This document shows positions 8,299 through 18,056 of a stretch of 64,000 nucleotides of DNA, in pieces. How positions within the stretch are numbered: the first letter of the stretch is position 1; each line of letters starts with the position of its first letter. The notes under the pieces were generated by a model that saw only the letters and a program-made list of their open reading frames with translations, had not been told where the DNA came from and ran no database searches. The stretch is from Roseomonas sp. KE2513. Lineage in GTDB: Bacteria > Pseudomonadota > Alphaproteobacteria > Acetobacterales > Acetobacteraceae. The translations under genes and the position numbers were made by a program. The stretch lies in assembly GCF_016107305.1 (NCBI RefSeq), contig NZ_RCVR01000004.1, positions 124,001 through 188,000 of the forward strand, read 5' to 3'.

Positions 8299-9768
8299 TC
8301 AGCGTGGCCGGGGTAGCTCCGCCATCGGCTGGGCGCCCGCCGGCGTTTCGACCCGCAGCAGCCGGTAGCGCTCTGCCTCAACTCCTCGTCGCGAGCGGAC
8401 CACCTCCCCCGCCGGCAGGGCGCCGGGCCAGAGTGACGGCCCCTCTCCTCGCCTGAGGCTCCGCAGCATCAGTCCGGCCTTTCCCGGTGCGGGCGCCTCG
8501 AAGGTGAAGAGTGCCCAGCGGTCGCCGATCGCCACCACTGGCACCCCCGGCGGCAGGTGCAGCGCGAGTTCCGAGGCCAGTCCGTACTCCTCCGCCGCGA
8601 CGAAGCCGGCCCCGGCCTCTACCCGTGCCGCCTCTACCTCGCGCGCGAATTCTGGCCAGCCGCCCAACCGGGCAAGAGTCGGGTCCGTACCCCGCGGCAG
8701 CGGCAGCGGAGCCAAGCCCGCCTGGACCAGTGCCAGCACCGTCATGCCGAAACCGATGCCCACGCCGATCCGCTGCCAGCGAGGCGTCGTAAAGGCGGCT
8801 GCCGCAATGCACGCGGCCGGATAGAGAATCGCGGGCCAGTTCCCCTGAACCCGGCTTCCCGTCGCTTGCCAGAGGAAGAGTGCAGCCGCCGGCAGGGTCA
8901 GTGCCGCCAGCAGCCCCGCCCCGCCGTCCCGTCCCCGCAGCCACGCCGTGGTCGCCGCACCGGTCCCAACCGCGCAGAGCACGAGCAGCACCGGCGAGGC
9001 AAGCCCGAGCTGCCCGGCAATCAGCTCGCCGAGAAAACGGAGCTCCAGATCATCCCCTGCGCCCGTCCGCCCGCCCTGCTTCGCAAAGGAAGCCCATCCA
9101 TGAGCCGCATTCCACGCGACAACCGGCATGAACAGCGCCAGAGCCAGCGCCCCGCCCGCATAGAGCCGCCAGTCCCGCCACCAGCGCCGTGCGGCGGGCT
9201 CTGCCAGCAGCCAGAACACCAGCCCGACGCCGAACAGCGCTGCCGTGTATTTCGACGCCAGCGCGACGCCCGCCAGTGCCCCCACCGCGAGCCACCAACG
9301 CCCGTCGCCGGAGGCGTGCAGCCGTGCCGCCGCCCAGAGCGCAAGGCACCAGAAAACGAAGACCGGCGTGTCCGGCGTCATCAGCACCGCGCCCGCATTC
9401 GTGACGGGCATGGCGCTCATCAGCAGCGCGGCCCACAATCCGGGCCGCCGCGCCGGCATCAGCGCATTCGCGGCCCCCACCACGGCAAGCGAGGCCGCCG
9501 CCAGGCCGATCGGTCCGAACAGCCGGATCCCCAGCGCGCCATCCCCGGCCAGCGCCGTCCCGGCGGCGATCCAGAGCGCCACCATGGGCGGGTGGTCGAG
9601 ATACCCGGCCTGAAGGTCGCGGGCCCAGGTCCAGTAATAGGCCTCGTCAGGCGAGATCGGCAGCAGCGCCGCCGCCAGCAGCCGCGCCGCCGTCAGCAGC
9701 AGCAGCGCCAGAACCCACGGGTTCAACGGCTCCGCCAGACAAGGGTGGAAGAGACGGCGTAATTCCAT
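8299..9768 (-). CDS. ArnT/PMT-type (GT39) membrane glycosyltransferase
   Basis: 489 residues from ATG 9768, overlapping the upstream GT2 gene by 46 bases; a TTG at 9726 overlapping its stop (TTGA) would give 475 residues. The first lumenal loop carries the GT-C motif PDEAYYWTWARDLQAGYLDHPPM (about residues 39-61), with the acidic catalytic residue and DHPP that mark the GT39/ArnT-like family, followed by about ten membrane helices and a soluble C-terminus. Likely moves a sugar from an undecaprenyl-phosphate donor to an envelope acceptor, with the donor made by the upstream GT2-GtrA protein. Confidence 0.9.
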   Translation of the reverse strand: MELRRLFHPCLAEPLNPWVLALLLLTAARLLAAALLPISPDEAYYWTWARDLQAGYLDHPPMVALWIAAGTALAGDGALGIRLFGPIGLAAASLAVVGAANALMPARRPGLWAALLMSAMPVTNAGAVLMTPDTPVFVFWCLALWAAARLHASGDGRWWLAVGALAGVALASKYTAALFGVGLVFWLLAEPAARRWWRDWRLYAGGALALALFMPVVAWNAAHGWASFAKQGGRTGAGDDLELRFLGELIAGQLGLASPVLLVLCAVGTGAATTAWLRGRDGGAGLLAALTLPAAALFLWQATGSRVQGNWPAILYPAACIAAAAFTTPRWQRIGVGIGFGMTVLALVQAGLAPLPLPRGTDPTLARLGGWPEFAREVEAARVEAGAGFVAAEEYGLASELALHLPPGVPVVAIGDRWALFTFEAPAPGKAGLMLRSLRRGEGPSLWPGALPAGEVVRSRRGVEAERYRLLRVETPAGAQPMAELPRPR

Positions 9769-10826
9769 ACGCCCGTCAGCAGCGCGCCCGCGGCCCCAGC
9801 CAGGCCCCAGCCCGCCAGATTCTCCCGCACCAGCAGCCCCGCGATGCCCACATTGGCGACCGCCCCGATCCCGCAGACAAGATAGAAGAGCAGCAGCCCT
9901 TGCCAGAGGCGCGCGCCCTTCAGGCGCGAGTCACGATAGGTGATCCGGTTGTTCAGCAGGAAGTTCGCGGTCATTGCGACGAGGGTGGCCATCCACTGCG
10001 CCGCCTCGAACTGCATTCCCGGCACGCGGGCGGCGAGGCCAAGCACCGCGAGATGCACTCCGACGCCAATCAGCCCGACCGCTGCGAAGGAAATGAACCG
10101 CCAGGGCAGCCAGCCGCCCAGCGCCTTATCCAGCAGCAGACCTAGGAACTCGAGCAGCACCGCGGCGTCGAGCTTCGACTCCCCTGCGACGCGCGGCCGG
10201 AAGCGGTAGGGCACCTCAGCCACCCGGAGCGGCCGCCCAGCCGAAAGCAACAAGTCGAGCAGAATTTTGAACCCGCGGCTCGAAAGGTTTGGCGCGATCG
10301 CCTCGAAGAGCGACTGCCGCATGAGGAAGAAGCCGCTCATCGGGTCGCCGACGGGCGTGGGCAGCAGCAGGGCCGCCATCCGGGTGCCGGCATCGCTTAC
10401 CTTCGCGCGGGAGGCCGAGAACCCGGACCCCGCCTCGCCGCCCTCCGTGTGGCGACTGCCCACCGCCACCTCGGCGCCGCCCTGAACGGCCGCAAGCATC
10501 GCCGGCAGGATGGTCTCGTCGTGCTGAAGGTCGCCGTCAATCACAGCAACGTGCAGCGCGGAGGAGGAGAGAACGCCCTCCGTCACGGCCGAAGCGAGGC
10601 CGCGCCGCCCGATTCGGCGGATACCCCGCACCCGCGGATCATGCGCTGCGATGGCCCGCACCTCGCGGATTGTGCCGTCCGGGCTGTCGTCGTCGACGAA
10701 GACGACTTCCCACGCGATACCGCGCAGAGCCGCTTCCAGCCGCTGCACCATGGGCGCCACATTGGCCGCCTCATTGTAGCAGGGCACGACGACGGTCAGT
10801 TCGGTGGTGTTAGGTTCTTCCGTCAC
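9723..10826 (-). CDS. Dpm1-like GT2 glycosyltransferase fused to a GtrA domain
   Basis: 367 residues. The N-terminal GT2 domain (about 1-230) shows TVVVPCYNEAANV, the nucleotide-binding VDDDSPDGT and metal-binding DGDLQHDE. The C-terminal GtrA domain (about 240-365) has four helices and the NFLLNNRITY hallmark. The fusion fits synthesis of a polyprenyl-phosphate sugar and its membrane placement or flipping. It overlaps the GT39 gene, which is the likely user of the product. The sugar identity is unknown. Confidence 0.93.
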   Translation of the reverse strand: MTEEPNTTELTVVVPCYNEAANVAPMVQRLEAALRGIAWEVVFVDDDSPDGTIREVRAIAAHDPRVRGIRRIGRRGLASAVTEGVLSSSALHVAVIDGDLQHDETILPAMLAAVQGGAEVAVGSRHTEGGEAGSGFSASRAKVSDAGTRMAALLLPTPVGDPMSGFFLMRQSLFEAIAPNLSSRGFKILLDLLLSAGRPLRVAEVPYRFRPRVAGESKLDAAVLLEFLGLLLDKALGGWLPWRFISFAAVGLIGVGVHLAVLGLAARVPGMQFEAAQWMATLVAMTANFLLNNRITYRDSRLKGARLWQGLLLFYLVCGIGAVANVGIAGLLVRENLAGWGLAGAAGALLTGVWNYAVSSTLVWRSR

Positions 10827-10925
10827 GGCACCGCCTTAGCCCGCGCGACCGCGGGCCGGAAGAGGGCCGTACCCTTCCCCCCGCGGGCGGATCGGCGTAG
10901 CGGACCGTTCCGCCCGGAGCCGCGC

Positions 10926-11705
10926 ATGCCCGAAAGCCTCATCCCGCCGGACATGCCGTCCCTCGCCACGCTCGGGCCCGTGGTGGCGATCGTCGCCCTG
11001 TCTGCCCTGTTCCGCGGCTTCACCGGCTTCGGCTTCGCCATCATCGCCGTGCCCCTGCTGAGCCTCGCCCTGCCGCCGCTGCTGGCAGTGGCGCTGGCGG
11101 CCGGGCTCCAGTTCCTCGGCGGGCTGATGGATTTCCGCGGCGCCGCGCGCAGCTGCCACTGGCCCTCGGTTCGCTGGCTGACTGCAGGGGCGGTAGTCGC
11201 CTCGCCCTTCGGCACCCTCCTCCTCGCCTGGCTGCCGGCCGACGCGGCGCGGCTCGTCCTGGCCGCGGCCTGCGGCGCGGCGGTGCTCGCGCTCCTCGTC
11301 ACCCCCGGGTTCAGGACCATACCCGGGCACGGCACCACCATCGCCGCCGGGGCGCTGTCCGGCCTCTTCAACGGGATGGCAGCCATGCCCGGCCCGCCGG
11401 CCCTCGCTTACTATCTCGCCCTGCCGCTGAGACCCGCCCAGGTGCGCTCCTCGCTGATGGTCTTCTTCCTCTTCTCCGCCACCCTCTCCACCGGCAGCCT
11501 TGTCCTGATCGGCGCCATGGGGCGGCGGGAACTGGTGCTGATCCTCGCGGGCATGCCCCTGATGCTCGGGGGATCACGCCTGGGCGCCGCCCTCTTCCGC
11601 CGTGCCGGCGGCGCGCACCGGAACGTCTCGCTCGCCACCCTTGCCCTCGTTGCCCTTCTCACGGCGGCCAAGGGGTTGGCGGGCCTGCTCGGAGGCGGAC
11701 CGTGA
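10926..11705 (+). CDS. TauE/SafE-family sulfite/organosulfonate-type permease
   Basis: 259 residues from ATG 10926, where the hydrophobic protein starts; the upstream open frame is antisense to the GT2 gene. About eight membrane helices in two repeats, each opening with a FRGFTGFGFAIIAVPLL-like or GLFNGMAAMPGPPALAYYL-like loop typical of TauE/SafE. Family members export sulfite or move small organosulfur anions; the substrate here is unknown. The stop overlaps the GTG of the next gene. Confidence 0.88.
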   Translation: MPESLIPPDMPSLATLGPVVAIVALSALFRGFTGFGFAIIAVPLLSLALPPLLAVALAAGLQFLGGLMDFRGAARSCHWPSVRWLTAGAVVASPFGTLLLAWLPADAARLVLAAACGAAVLALLVTPGFRTIPGHGTTIAAGALSGLFNGMAAMPGPPALAYYLALPLRPAQVRSSLMVFFLFSATLSTGSLVLIGAMGRRELVLILAGMPLMLGGSRLGAALFRRAGGAHRNVSLATLALVALLTAAKGLAGLLGGGP

Positions 11706-13459
11706 GGATCCGGCGGCAGCACCTCACCCAGGGGCTCGGCAGCCTCCGCGCCTGGATCCGGGGCACGGAGCCGGGCCTCGTGGTGCTCGGCGCCGTCGCG
11801 GGCATCGCCAGTGGCGCCGTCGCCGCCTCAATGAGTGGCATCGCCCAGGGCCTGCATACCCTGCTCTTCGGTCCGGAGGTCACGCACGGGCTGAGTGCCC
11901 TGCGAGACGTCGATCCCGACCTCGCCCTTCTGCTGCCGGCGGCCGGCGGGCTGCTCCTTGGCCTGATCAATCTCGGCCTCGCCCGCTGGCACCCGCGCGT
12001 GCCCGTAGACCCGATCGAGGCGAACGCCCTGCATGGCGGCCGCATGGCGCTGCAGGACGGCGCCGTGGTCGCCGGCCAGAATCTCGTCTCCAACGGCTTC
12101 GGCGCCTCGGTCGGGCTCGAGGCCGGCTATACCCAGGTTGCGGGTGCGGTGGCCTCGCGCACCGGCATCCTCTTCGGCCTGCGCCGCGGGGACCTCCGGG
12201 TGCTGGTGGGCTGCGGTGCCGCAGGAGCCATCGCCGCCGCCTTCGACGCCCCGCTCACCGGCGCCTTCTACGCATTCGAGCTGGTGATCGGCACCTATAC
12301 CATCGCCAGCCTCGCGCCGGTGATTACCAGCGCCGTGGGTGCGACGCTCGTTGCCCGGCTCGTGCACGGCCAGACCTACGTCGTCCAGCCCGGCGGCGTC
12401 GCCTCTCCGGGTTGGGACGGCTACGCGCTGGCCCTTATGCTCGGCCTGATGGCGGCGCTCGCGGCCATCGCGCTGATGCGCGGGGTGGGTCTCGTCGAGG
12501 CAGTGCTGAAGCGCGCCGTCCGCCTCTCCTGGCTGCGTCCCGCAGCAGGCGGCCTCGTGGTCGGGCTCCTCGCCCTCCTTTCGCCCGGCGTCCTATCCGC
12601 CGGCCACGGGGCGCTGCACCTTGCCTTCAGTACGGAAGGCCCAGCACGGGCGGCGCTTCTGCTCCTCCTGCTCAAGGCCGTCGCCTCCGCGGTCTCGCTC
12701 GGGGCGGGCTTCCGTGGAGGGCTCTTCTTCGCCTCCCTCCTGCTCGGCGCGCTGCTCGGCAAGGTCATGGCGGCCGGGATCAACCTCTTGGGCCTCGGCC
12801 TGGTCGATCCGCTCCTGCTGGCGGTGGTGGGGATGAGCGCCTTCGGCACCGCCGTCATCGGCGCGCCGCTCGCCATGACCTTCCTCGCGCTTGAGACCAC
12901 CGGCAACTTCCAGGTGGCGGGCGCCGTGCTCATTGCGGTCGTGGTCACCGGCCTCGCGGTGCGGCGCCTCTTCGGCTACTCCTTTGCGACCTGGCGCTTC
13001 CACCTGCGTGGGGAGGGCATCCGCTCCGCCCATGATATCGGCTGGCTGCGCGAGCTTACGGTCGGCCGCATGATGCGGCGAGACCTCCGCACCATCCCGG
13101 CGGACACCCGCTTCAGCGCCTTCCGCCGTGACTTTCCCCTCGGCTCCGCCGAGCGTGTCGTCGCTCTCGACGAAGCCGGCCGCTATGCCGGCATCGTCCT
13201 CGTCGCCGAGGCCCACGCCGCGCCGGTCGAGACGGAAGCCCTGGCCACGATCCTGCACCACCGGGAGGCTGCGCTGCTGCCCGCCATGAACGCGAAGGAA
13301 GCCATGGCTGCTTTCGACGCTGCAGAGGCGGAAGCCATGGCCGTGATCGACGGTGTCGAGAGTCGGCGAGTGCTGGGATTGCTGACTGCCACCTTCGTCC
13401 TCCGCCGCTACGGCGAGGAACTCGACAAGCGACGCCAGGAGGAAGTGGGCCTCGCCTGA
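11702..13459 (+). CDS. ClC-type chloride channel/antiporter with C-terminal regulatory region
   Basis: 585 residues, GTG start overlapping the previous stop (GTGA). About ten membrane helices. The ClC ion-path motifs are present in divergent form: SVGLEAGYTQ (about residues 135-144, with the gating-type Glu), the AAFDAPLTGAFYAFEL helix, and GFRGGLFFASLLLGALLG. A soluble C-terminus from about residue 430 resembles a CBS-type domain. It stops only 7 bases before the left island repeat, so it was the ancestral convergent neighbour of the tRNA-Lys gene. Confidence 0.92.
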   Translation: MRIRRQHLTQGLGSLRAWIRGTEPGLVVLGAVAGIASGAVAASMSGIAQGLHTLLFGPEVTHGLSALRDVDPDLALLLPAAGGLLLGLINLGLARWHPRVPVDPIEANALHGGRMALQDGAVVAGQNLVSNGFGASVGLEAGYTQVAGAVASRTGILFGLRRGDLRVLVGCGAAGAIAAAFDAPLTGAFYAFELVIGTYTIASLAPVITSAVGATLVARLVHGQTYVVQPGGVASPGWDGYALALMLGLMAALAAIALMRGVGLVEAVLKRAVRLSWLRPAAGGLVVGLLALLSPGVLSAGHGALHLAFSTEGPARAALLLLLLKAVASAVSLGAGFRGGLFFASLLLGALLGKVMAAGINLLGLGLVDPLLLAVVGMSAFGTAVIGAPLAMTFLALETTGNFQVAGAVLIAVVVTGLAVRRLFGYSFATWRFHLRGEGIRSAHDIGWLRELTVGRMMRRDLRTIPADTRFSAFRRDFPLGSAERVVALDEAGRYAGIVLVAEAHAAPVETEALATILHHREAALLPAMNAKEAMAAFDAAEAEAMAVIDGVESRRVLGLLTATFVLRRYGEELDKRRQEEVGLA

Positions 13460-13466
13460 GTGCCCG

Positions 13467-13517
13467 TTCTTGGTGCGCCCGCTGGGGCTCGAACCCAGGA
13501 CCCCAAGATTAAAAGTC
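13467..13517 (+). repeat. attL: displaced 3' part of tRNA-Lys
   Basis: 51 bases identical to 29097-29147. They cover, on the minus strand, the tRNA-Lys(UUU) sequence from the anticodon arm through the T arm, acceptor and encoded CCA, plus a few bases beyond. No 5' half is present, so this is not a second gene but the displaced copy left by site-specific integration. Confidence 0.93.
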
Positions 13518-13646
13518 ACGGGGCCACTTCTTCCGCAGTCCTCCGCCGCCTCCCGCAGATCCTCGCAAACCACAGAAAACACAGTGGCTTCGACGGTATC
13601 TTCGGCCCGCAGGCTCGCGCTGCTTCCCGCTTGCATCCGCAGCAAT

Positions 13647-13668
13647 TGTCCGGGCAATGTCCGGGCGG
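13647..13668 (+). repeat. Putative integrase arm-type site, left
   Basis: 22 bases identical to 29033-29054, consisting of two tandem copies of a TGTCCGGGC core; an inverted copy (CCGCCCGGACAT) lies at 13685-13696. Located between attL and the integrase gene. Tandem and inverted repeats next to an att core are typical of arm sites bound by tyrosine integrases or excisionases. Confidence 0.55.
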
Positions 13669-13716
13669 CTAGACCCGGAGACTTCCGCCCGGACATGCTA
13701 GTGAAAGGGTGGTGCG

Positions 13717-15069
13717 GTGGTGTTGAAGGTATCCGAGGGACCGGTGCGGATCACCAAGGCAACGGTGGAGGCTGCTTGGCGCCGTCGCGCCCCGGAGACT
13801 CGCTTGACTATACGTGACGCCGAGTGCCGCGGCTTGGCGCTGGTGGTGAACCCCACCAGCATGGCGTGGGCGGTGTCGTATCGCCCACGCGGCCTGGATC
13901 CGACCACCGGCCGGCGCCCTGCGATGCGCGAACTGGTGGTGGGCTCTCCGGCGACCCATTCACCGGATCAGGCACGAACTGCTGCCGCTAAGGTGAAGAG
14001 CGAGGCGAGCGGAGGTGGCGACCCCTCTGCCTCCCGTCGCGCTGATATCGCAAAGGCAGCCCGGGACCGCGCCGCCACCGTTGACCGGCTGTTGGAGGAC
14101 TATGCCGCAGCCCTTCCTTCACGTCCGAAACTCCGGGGCACCGGCCTCCTGTCGCCGGCTGTTCTTGCGGCGGAGATGCAGCAGGTGCGGCAAGCGGTGG
14201 CGACCATGAAGGTGGGCGCGTTGCCAATCACCACGATTGGATCACGCGAGATACGCGGGCTCCTAACAGCAGAGGCCAAGCGCCCGGCCACGGCGCGCCA
14301 TCGCTTCGGCGCCCTCTCTCGCTTCCTCGACTGGTGCCAGGATGAAAGCGTGATTACTCTCAATCCTTGCCTTGCAATTGGTAAGGCGCGCCGTCCGCGC
14401 GCGCCGAAGGCGCGGAGCCACCATCTCCCTCTGCCCGACCTTGCCGTGCTTTGGCAGGCAGCGGAACGAGCAGAAGCAGACGTTTCGGAAACAGGCTTCC
14501 TCGCTGTCCACCGCGACCTGATTCAGTGTCTGATCGCGCTTCCCTGCCGGCGCGGTGAAGCTGCTAACGCTGAGTGGTCACACCTCGATCTCAATGCAGG
14601 CGCCTGGATCATGCCAGGGAAATTGACCAAGAATGGAGACACCCACCGGCTGCCGCTTCCCTACCTCGCGCATGTCCTATTTCTTACCCGTTGGGAGACA
14701 GCAGGACGGCCCAAGGATGGGTTGGTGTTTCCAAGCCCAAAGGCAGGCGCCGCAATCTCAACGTGGAGCGATCTGAAGACCACCCTGGACAAGGCAAGCG
14801 GCCTCACTGGCTGGCGCTGGCATGACTTTCGCCGATCGTTCGTCACCGTGCTAGCGGAACACGGTGTGGCCGAGGCAGTGGCGGACGCCATGCTGAACCA
14901 CCGGCAGACCGCCACCCGTGGAGGTGTTCTCGGAGTCTATCAGCAAGCCCGCCGCCTACCCGAACAGGAAGCCGCCATGCGGCGCTGGAACGAGCTGCTG
15001 ACGGCAGCGGTGGAAGGTCGAGGGGATCGAGAGGCGGTCGTTACTGGGCTAGACGGAAGGGCGGTCTGA
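13717..15069 (+). CDS. int: Tyrosine-recombinase integrase of the island
   Basis: 450 residues, GTG start. The N-terminal part (about 1-95) is a DUF4102-like arm-binding region, followed by a core-binding domain (TVDRLLEDYAAALPS, about residue 115 on) and the catalytic domain with Arg in ALPCRRGEAANAEW (about 278), HDFRR (about 369) and the Tyr in VLGVYQQ (about 408). Complete and apparently functional. Lies 200 bases inside attL, pointing into the island, so it should catalyse integration into tRNA-Lys. Confidence 0.96.
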   Translation: MVLKVSEGPVRITKATVEAAWRRRAPETRLTIRDAECRGLALVVNPTSMAWAVSYRPRGLDPTTGRRPAMRELVVGSPATHSPDQARTAAAKVKSEASGGGDPSASRRADIAKAARDRAATVDRLLEDYAAALPSRPKLRGTGLLSPAVLAAEMQQVRQAVATMKVGALPITTIGSREIRGLLTAEAKRPATARHRFGALSRFLDWCQDESVITLNPCLAIGKARRPRAPKARSHHLPLPDLAVLWQAAERAEADVSETGFLAVHRDLIQCLIALPCRRGEAANAEWSHLDLNAGAWIMPGKLTKNGDTHRLPLPYLAHVLFLTRWETAGRPKDGLVFPSPKAGAAISTWSDLKTTLDKASGLTGWRWHDFRRSFVTVLAEHGVAEAVADAMLNHRQTATRGGVLGVYQQARRLPEQEAAMRRWNELLTAAVEGRGDREAVVTGLDGRAV

Positions 15070-16296
15070 GCCCTCCTCAACACCTTCCATGCTCATGCCA
15101 AAAGCGCCGATAGTGCCGATAGCTGGAAGCACCGTTCCGTATGCGCCTGTCGATCTTGCGGCCTGACCGATTTGCGCTACCCCCGCTGGATGGACGGTAG
15201 TCGCGTTCAGTTGGACCGGAGGCGCAGGGCGTTCTCCCAGGCTGTTCGCGAGATCATCGACGCATACGTCGAACAGGATGGCATCTCAGCGAGCATCGCC
15301 CAGCGCCGCATGGTGAAGGCTTGGCCGTAACCAGCGGCACCAGCGCGCAAGGTCGGATTCTCCTGCAGGAGGACGCGCGCCATGTCAGTGGCCACTTGGT
15401 TCGCTACGCTCAGGTGGAGCAGCGGCGCCGCCTCCTGCTTCTGACCTCGGCCGGCGCTGTGGCCGGCGCGCTGGCGCTCCTAGGCGATCGCCAAGGGTGG
15501 AAGTGCTGGCACCCTCCGTTACACTTAGCGCCCTTGCTCTACGCGCGTCAGACACCGCCGCGGAACCGCGATGATGAGGCAATCGAGGAAGCCGGCCGCA
15601 GAGCTCTGGACTCGGACGTGCGGCGGCCTCGCTAAGCCCACGTGACGCTGCTGAATGTGGACGCAGTGTTGTGTGAGCTTGAACAAAAAGCCAGTTCGGG
15701 CATTACGGATGAACACCGCGGTGGGTAGAAAGGTGGGGACGAACTCCTTCGGCAGCCTGCGCCTGTCACCCTCGAAAGGCAGCGGAGCGCACTATTTAAG
15801 TCGCACGGCTCCCCCACCATGGCGGCTTCCTGCGAACCGGAAGTCACCCAGCCGCTGACATTAGTGATGTAGGCGTTGGGACAGCGGGCATCGAGCCAAT
15901 AACGTAACCGCGCCGTGCATCACAGAACGCCGTAATGATGCTTGCTCCACGTTGACTACGCACCATTCCACTGCCAAAGCCACGACACCCGTAACCTGAG
16001 CCATCCACCCCAGTGCCGCCGTTTAGCCGTCCGTAGATGCTGGCGCTCTCTGCGCTGTGCACGCGCTTCGCAGGAGCAGCCGATTGAGGAGTTGGCCTCG
16101 GCACCAGGCGAGAAGAGAAAGAGCTCGCTTGAGTTCAATCATTGCGCGCCCTCCCTCCTTGCCCAACTTCGGACTATTTAGCGAAACATTTTGTGTCTTG
16201 GAGAGCTGCGGTGGGGTTGCTCGACCATCAATAGAATCGCCGCAGCTCTGCCTGACAATATTCCCCCGTTTATCTAAGGATGGAGACCCCTAACTG
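15070..16296. other. 1.2 kb with no recognisable gene, probable decayed DNA
   Basis: Only short, unconvincing ORFs are found: 46 codons at 15190-15330 (plus), about 100 codons at 15321-15635 (plus) with a hydrophobic middle, and 86 codons at 15844-16104 (minus) with a Gly-rich middle. None shows a known motif or a good ribosome site. G+C is lower than in the core genome, especially after 16130. Probably remnants of former cargo, plus the promoter of the flippase gene near 16200-16290. Confidence 0.5.
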
Positions 16297-17748
16297 ATGT
16301 CGGTCCGGCGTGGCATCGCATGGATGGCTTTCTCACAAGGCAGCCTTTTTGTCCTGCAATTCGTCGTCTCGGTGCTCATTGCACGCATCTTGACTCCGTA
16401 CGAGATGGGTATTTTCGCCGTCGCTATCTCCACTGTCGGGCTTCTCGCCATCATTCGCTCCTTCGGCCTTGGTTCCTTCCTTGTCCGGGCGGAGGAATGG
16501 AGCAGCAACCTCGTCACAACCGTTTTCACGATTAACGCCGTTCTGGCGTTTGCACTTGCTGCGGGCACGGTTGGGCTAAGCTTTCTAGGCGGCGCCGCTC
16601 TTGGAGAAGCCGGTGTACGGCAGATCCTGATGGTGCTGGCGATCGTGCCGCTCGTCACCATTTTCGACTTTCTTCCAACCGCAGGCATCGAGCGGCGGGG
16701 CGATTTCAGAACGGTCGCGATCATCAATATCGTTCGGTATAGCGTTGCCAATCTAGCCACTCTCGCTTTCGCCTATGCCGGCTACAGCTACATGAGCCTT
16801 GCCTATGGCCAGATCATCAGCGCGATCACGGCCGCGATCTTGAGCAATCTGTTCGGCAGGCAGTTTGTAGCCCTCAGGATCGGCCTGTCTGACGCCCGCG
16901 CGGTCCTGCGCTTCGGCGTTCAGGTCCTCACCACGTCAGGCCTCGGCAGCTTCAGTGGAAGGATTTCCGACCTTATCTTAGCGAAGATGCTTGGATTGAG
17001 TGCCCTTGGTCTTTACTCCCGTGCTGGAAGTTTAACCGGAGTGTTATGGGAGAATTTGCACACGATCGTGCTTCGGGTGATGTTCGTCGACTTCGCAGAG
17101 CAACGTCGTCTGGGCAAGTCGCTTCGCGAGCCCTACTTGCACGTGATACGAGTCCTACTTTCTGTACTCTGGCCCATGCTCATCGGCATAGCCGTTGTCT
17201 CAGGCCCTCTCGTTCTGCTTCTTTTTGGTAACTCGTGGCTAGAGGCTGCCCTACCTCTAAGCTTACTCGCCATCGCTACCGCAGTAGCCATTCCCATCAT
17301 TATGGCCTGGGATGTATTTGTCGTCTGTAATGAGACCGGAAAACAGGTACGGATTGAGGTATTTCGGGCTGTAATGTCGGTTGGCTTTCTTGCCGCAGGC
17401 TGCCTAATCAGTCTAAACGCCGTGGCAGCGCTCACGATCCTCTCCTCCTTCTGTTCTTTCCTGATATACCGGCCTCACCTCGAGCGAATGACCGAAACGG
17501 CCTGGTCTGACTATGTACCGATTTACGGGCAAGGATTACTGCTCACCACCGTTGCGGTGTTACCGGCGGCCGCCGCAATGATAGTCTATGATTGGTCTCC
17601 TGAAGCGCCACTAACGCCGTTAACAGCTGGGATCGCGGCCGGTATCTTGGCTTGGTTCGTGATGCTCTGGGCGCTGGATCACCCTCTATATCACGAAGTG
17701 CGTCGAATGCTGCAGCAGTTCCTAAGTGCACGGACACGAGGGGCCTGA
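16297..17748 (+). CDS. Wzx-like polysaccharide flippase
   Basis: 483 residues, with about 12-14 membrane helices over the whole length and the opening typical of polysaccharide flippases (RRGIAWMAFSQGSLFVLQF, then ARILTPYEMGIFAVA at about residue 29). The central region FSGRISDLILAKMLGLSALGLYSRA also fits the MOP/Wzx superfamily, which flips lipid-linked sugar repeat units across the inner membrane. G+C is visibly lower than in the flanking genes. Probably works with the nearby glycosyltransferase and acyltransferase; no Wzy polymerase was found. Confidence 0.9.
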   Translation: MSVRRGIAWMAFSQGSLFVLQFVVSVLIARILTPYEMGIFAVAISTVGLLAIIRSFGLGSFLVRAEEWSSNLVTTVFTINAVLAFALAAGTVGLSFLGGAALGEAGVRQILMVLAIVPLVTIFDFLPTAGIERRGDFRTVAIINIVRYSVANLATLAFAYAGYSYMSLAYGQIISAITAAILSNLFGRQFVALRIGLSDARAVLRFGVQVLTTSGLGSFSGRISDLILAKMLGLSALGLYSRAGSLTGVLWENLHTIVLRVMFVDFAEQRRLGKSLREPYLHVIRVLLSVLWPMLIGIAVVSGPLVLLLFGNSWLEAALPLSLLAIATAVAIPIIMAWDVFVVCNETGKQVRIEVFRAVMSVGFLAAGCLISLNAVAALTILSSFCSFLIYRPHLERMTETAWSDYVPIYGQGLLLTTVAVLPAAAAMIVYDWSPEAPLTPLTAGIAAGILAWFVMLWALDHPLYHEVRRMLQQFLSARTRGA

Positions 17749-18056
17749 TCCAGGGAGGTACCGGAGCGCCGCACATCCGCTGGATACGCTCCGATTTCCC
17801 TGGCTCAAGGAACGGATTTGCCGCGGATGGAGGGACTACGAACCATTTAGTTCCAGGGACGCACGCGCGATTTGCTGTCAACTTCTCTGCGGCGGTCAAG
17901 CTATTCCATCGGCCTCACTTAGGCAGCAGCACAGCTACCACCAAGATCTTCATCTGCCGAAGGCCGCTTTCGGTCAAGTTTCGCAGTGAGATGGCTTGGC
18001 GATGCGGCTATAGGCACATTTTTATTTCCTGTAAGCACGGCATCGTCGCCTTTAAG
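17749..18056. other. Gap between convergent polysaccharide genes, nothing recognised
   Basis: 308 bases between the flippase stop and the end of the GT2 gene. No convincing ORF, and no strong stem-loop was noticed. Confidence 0.4.

Noticed and set aside
13467-13517. Possible second tRNA-Lys gene
   Set aside because: Only the 3' part is present; D arm and 5' acceptor strand are missing, so it is an att remnant.
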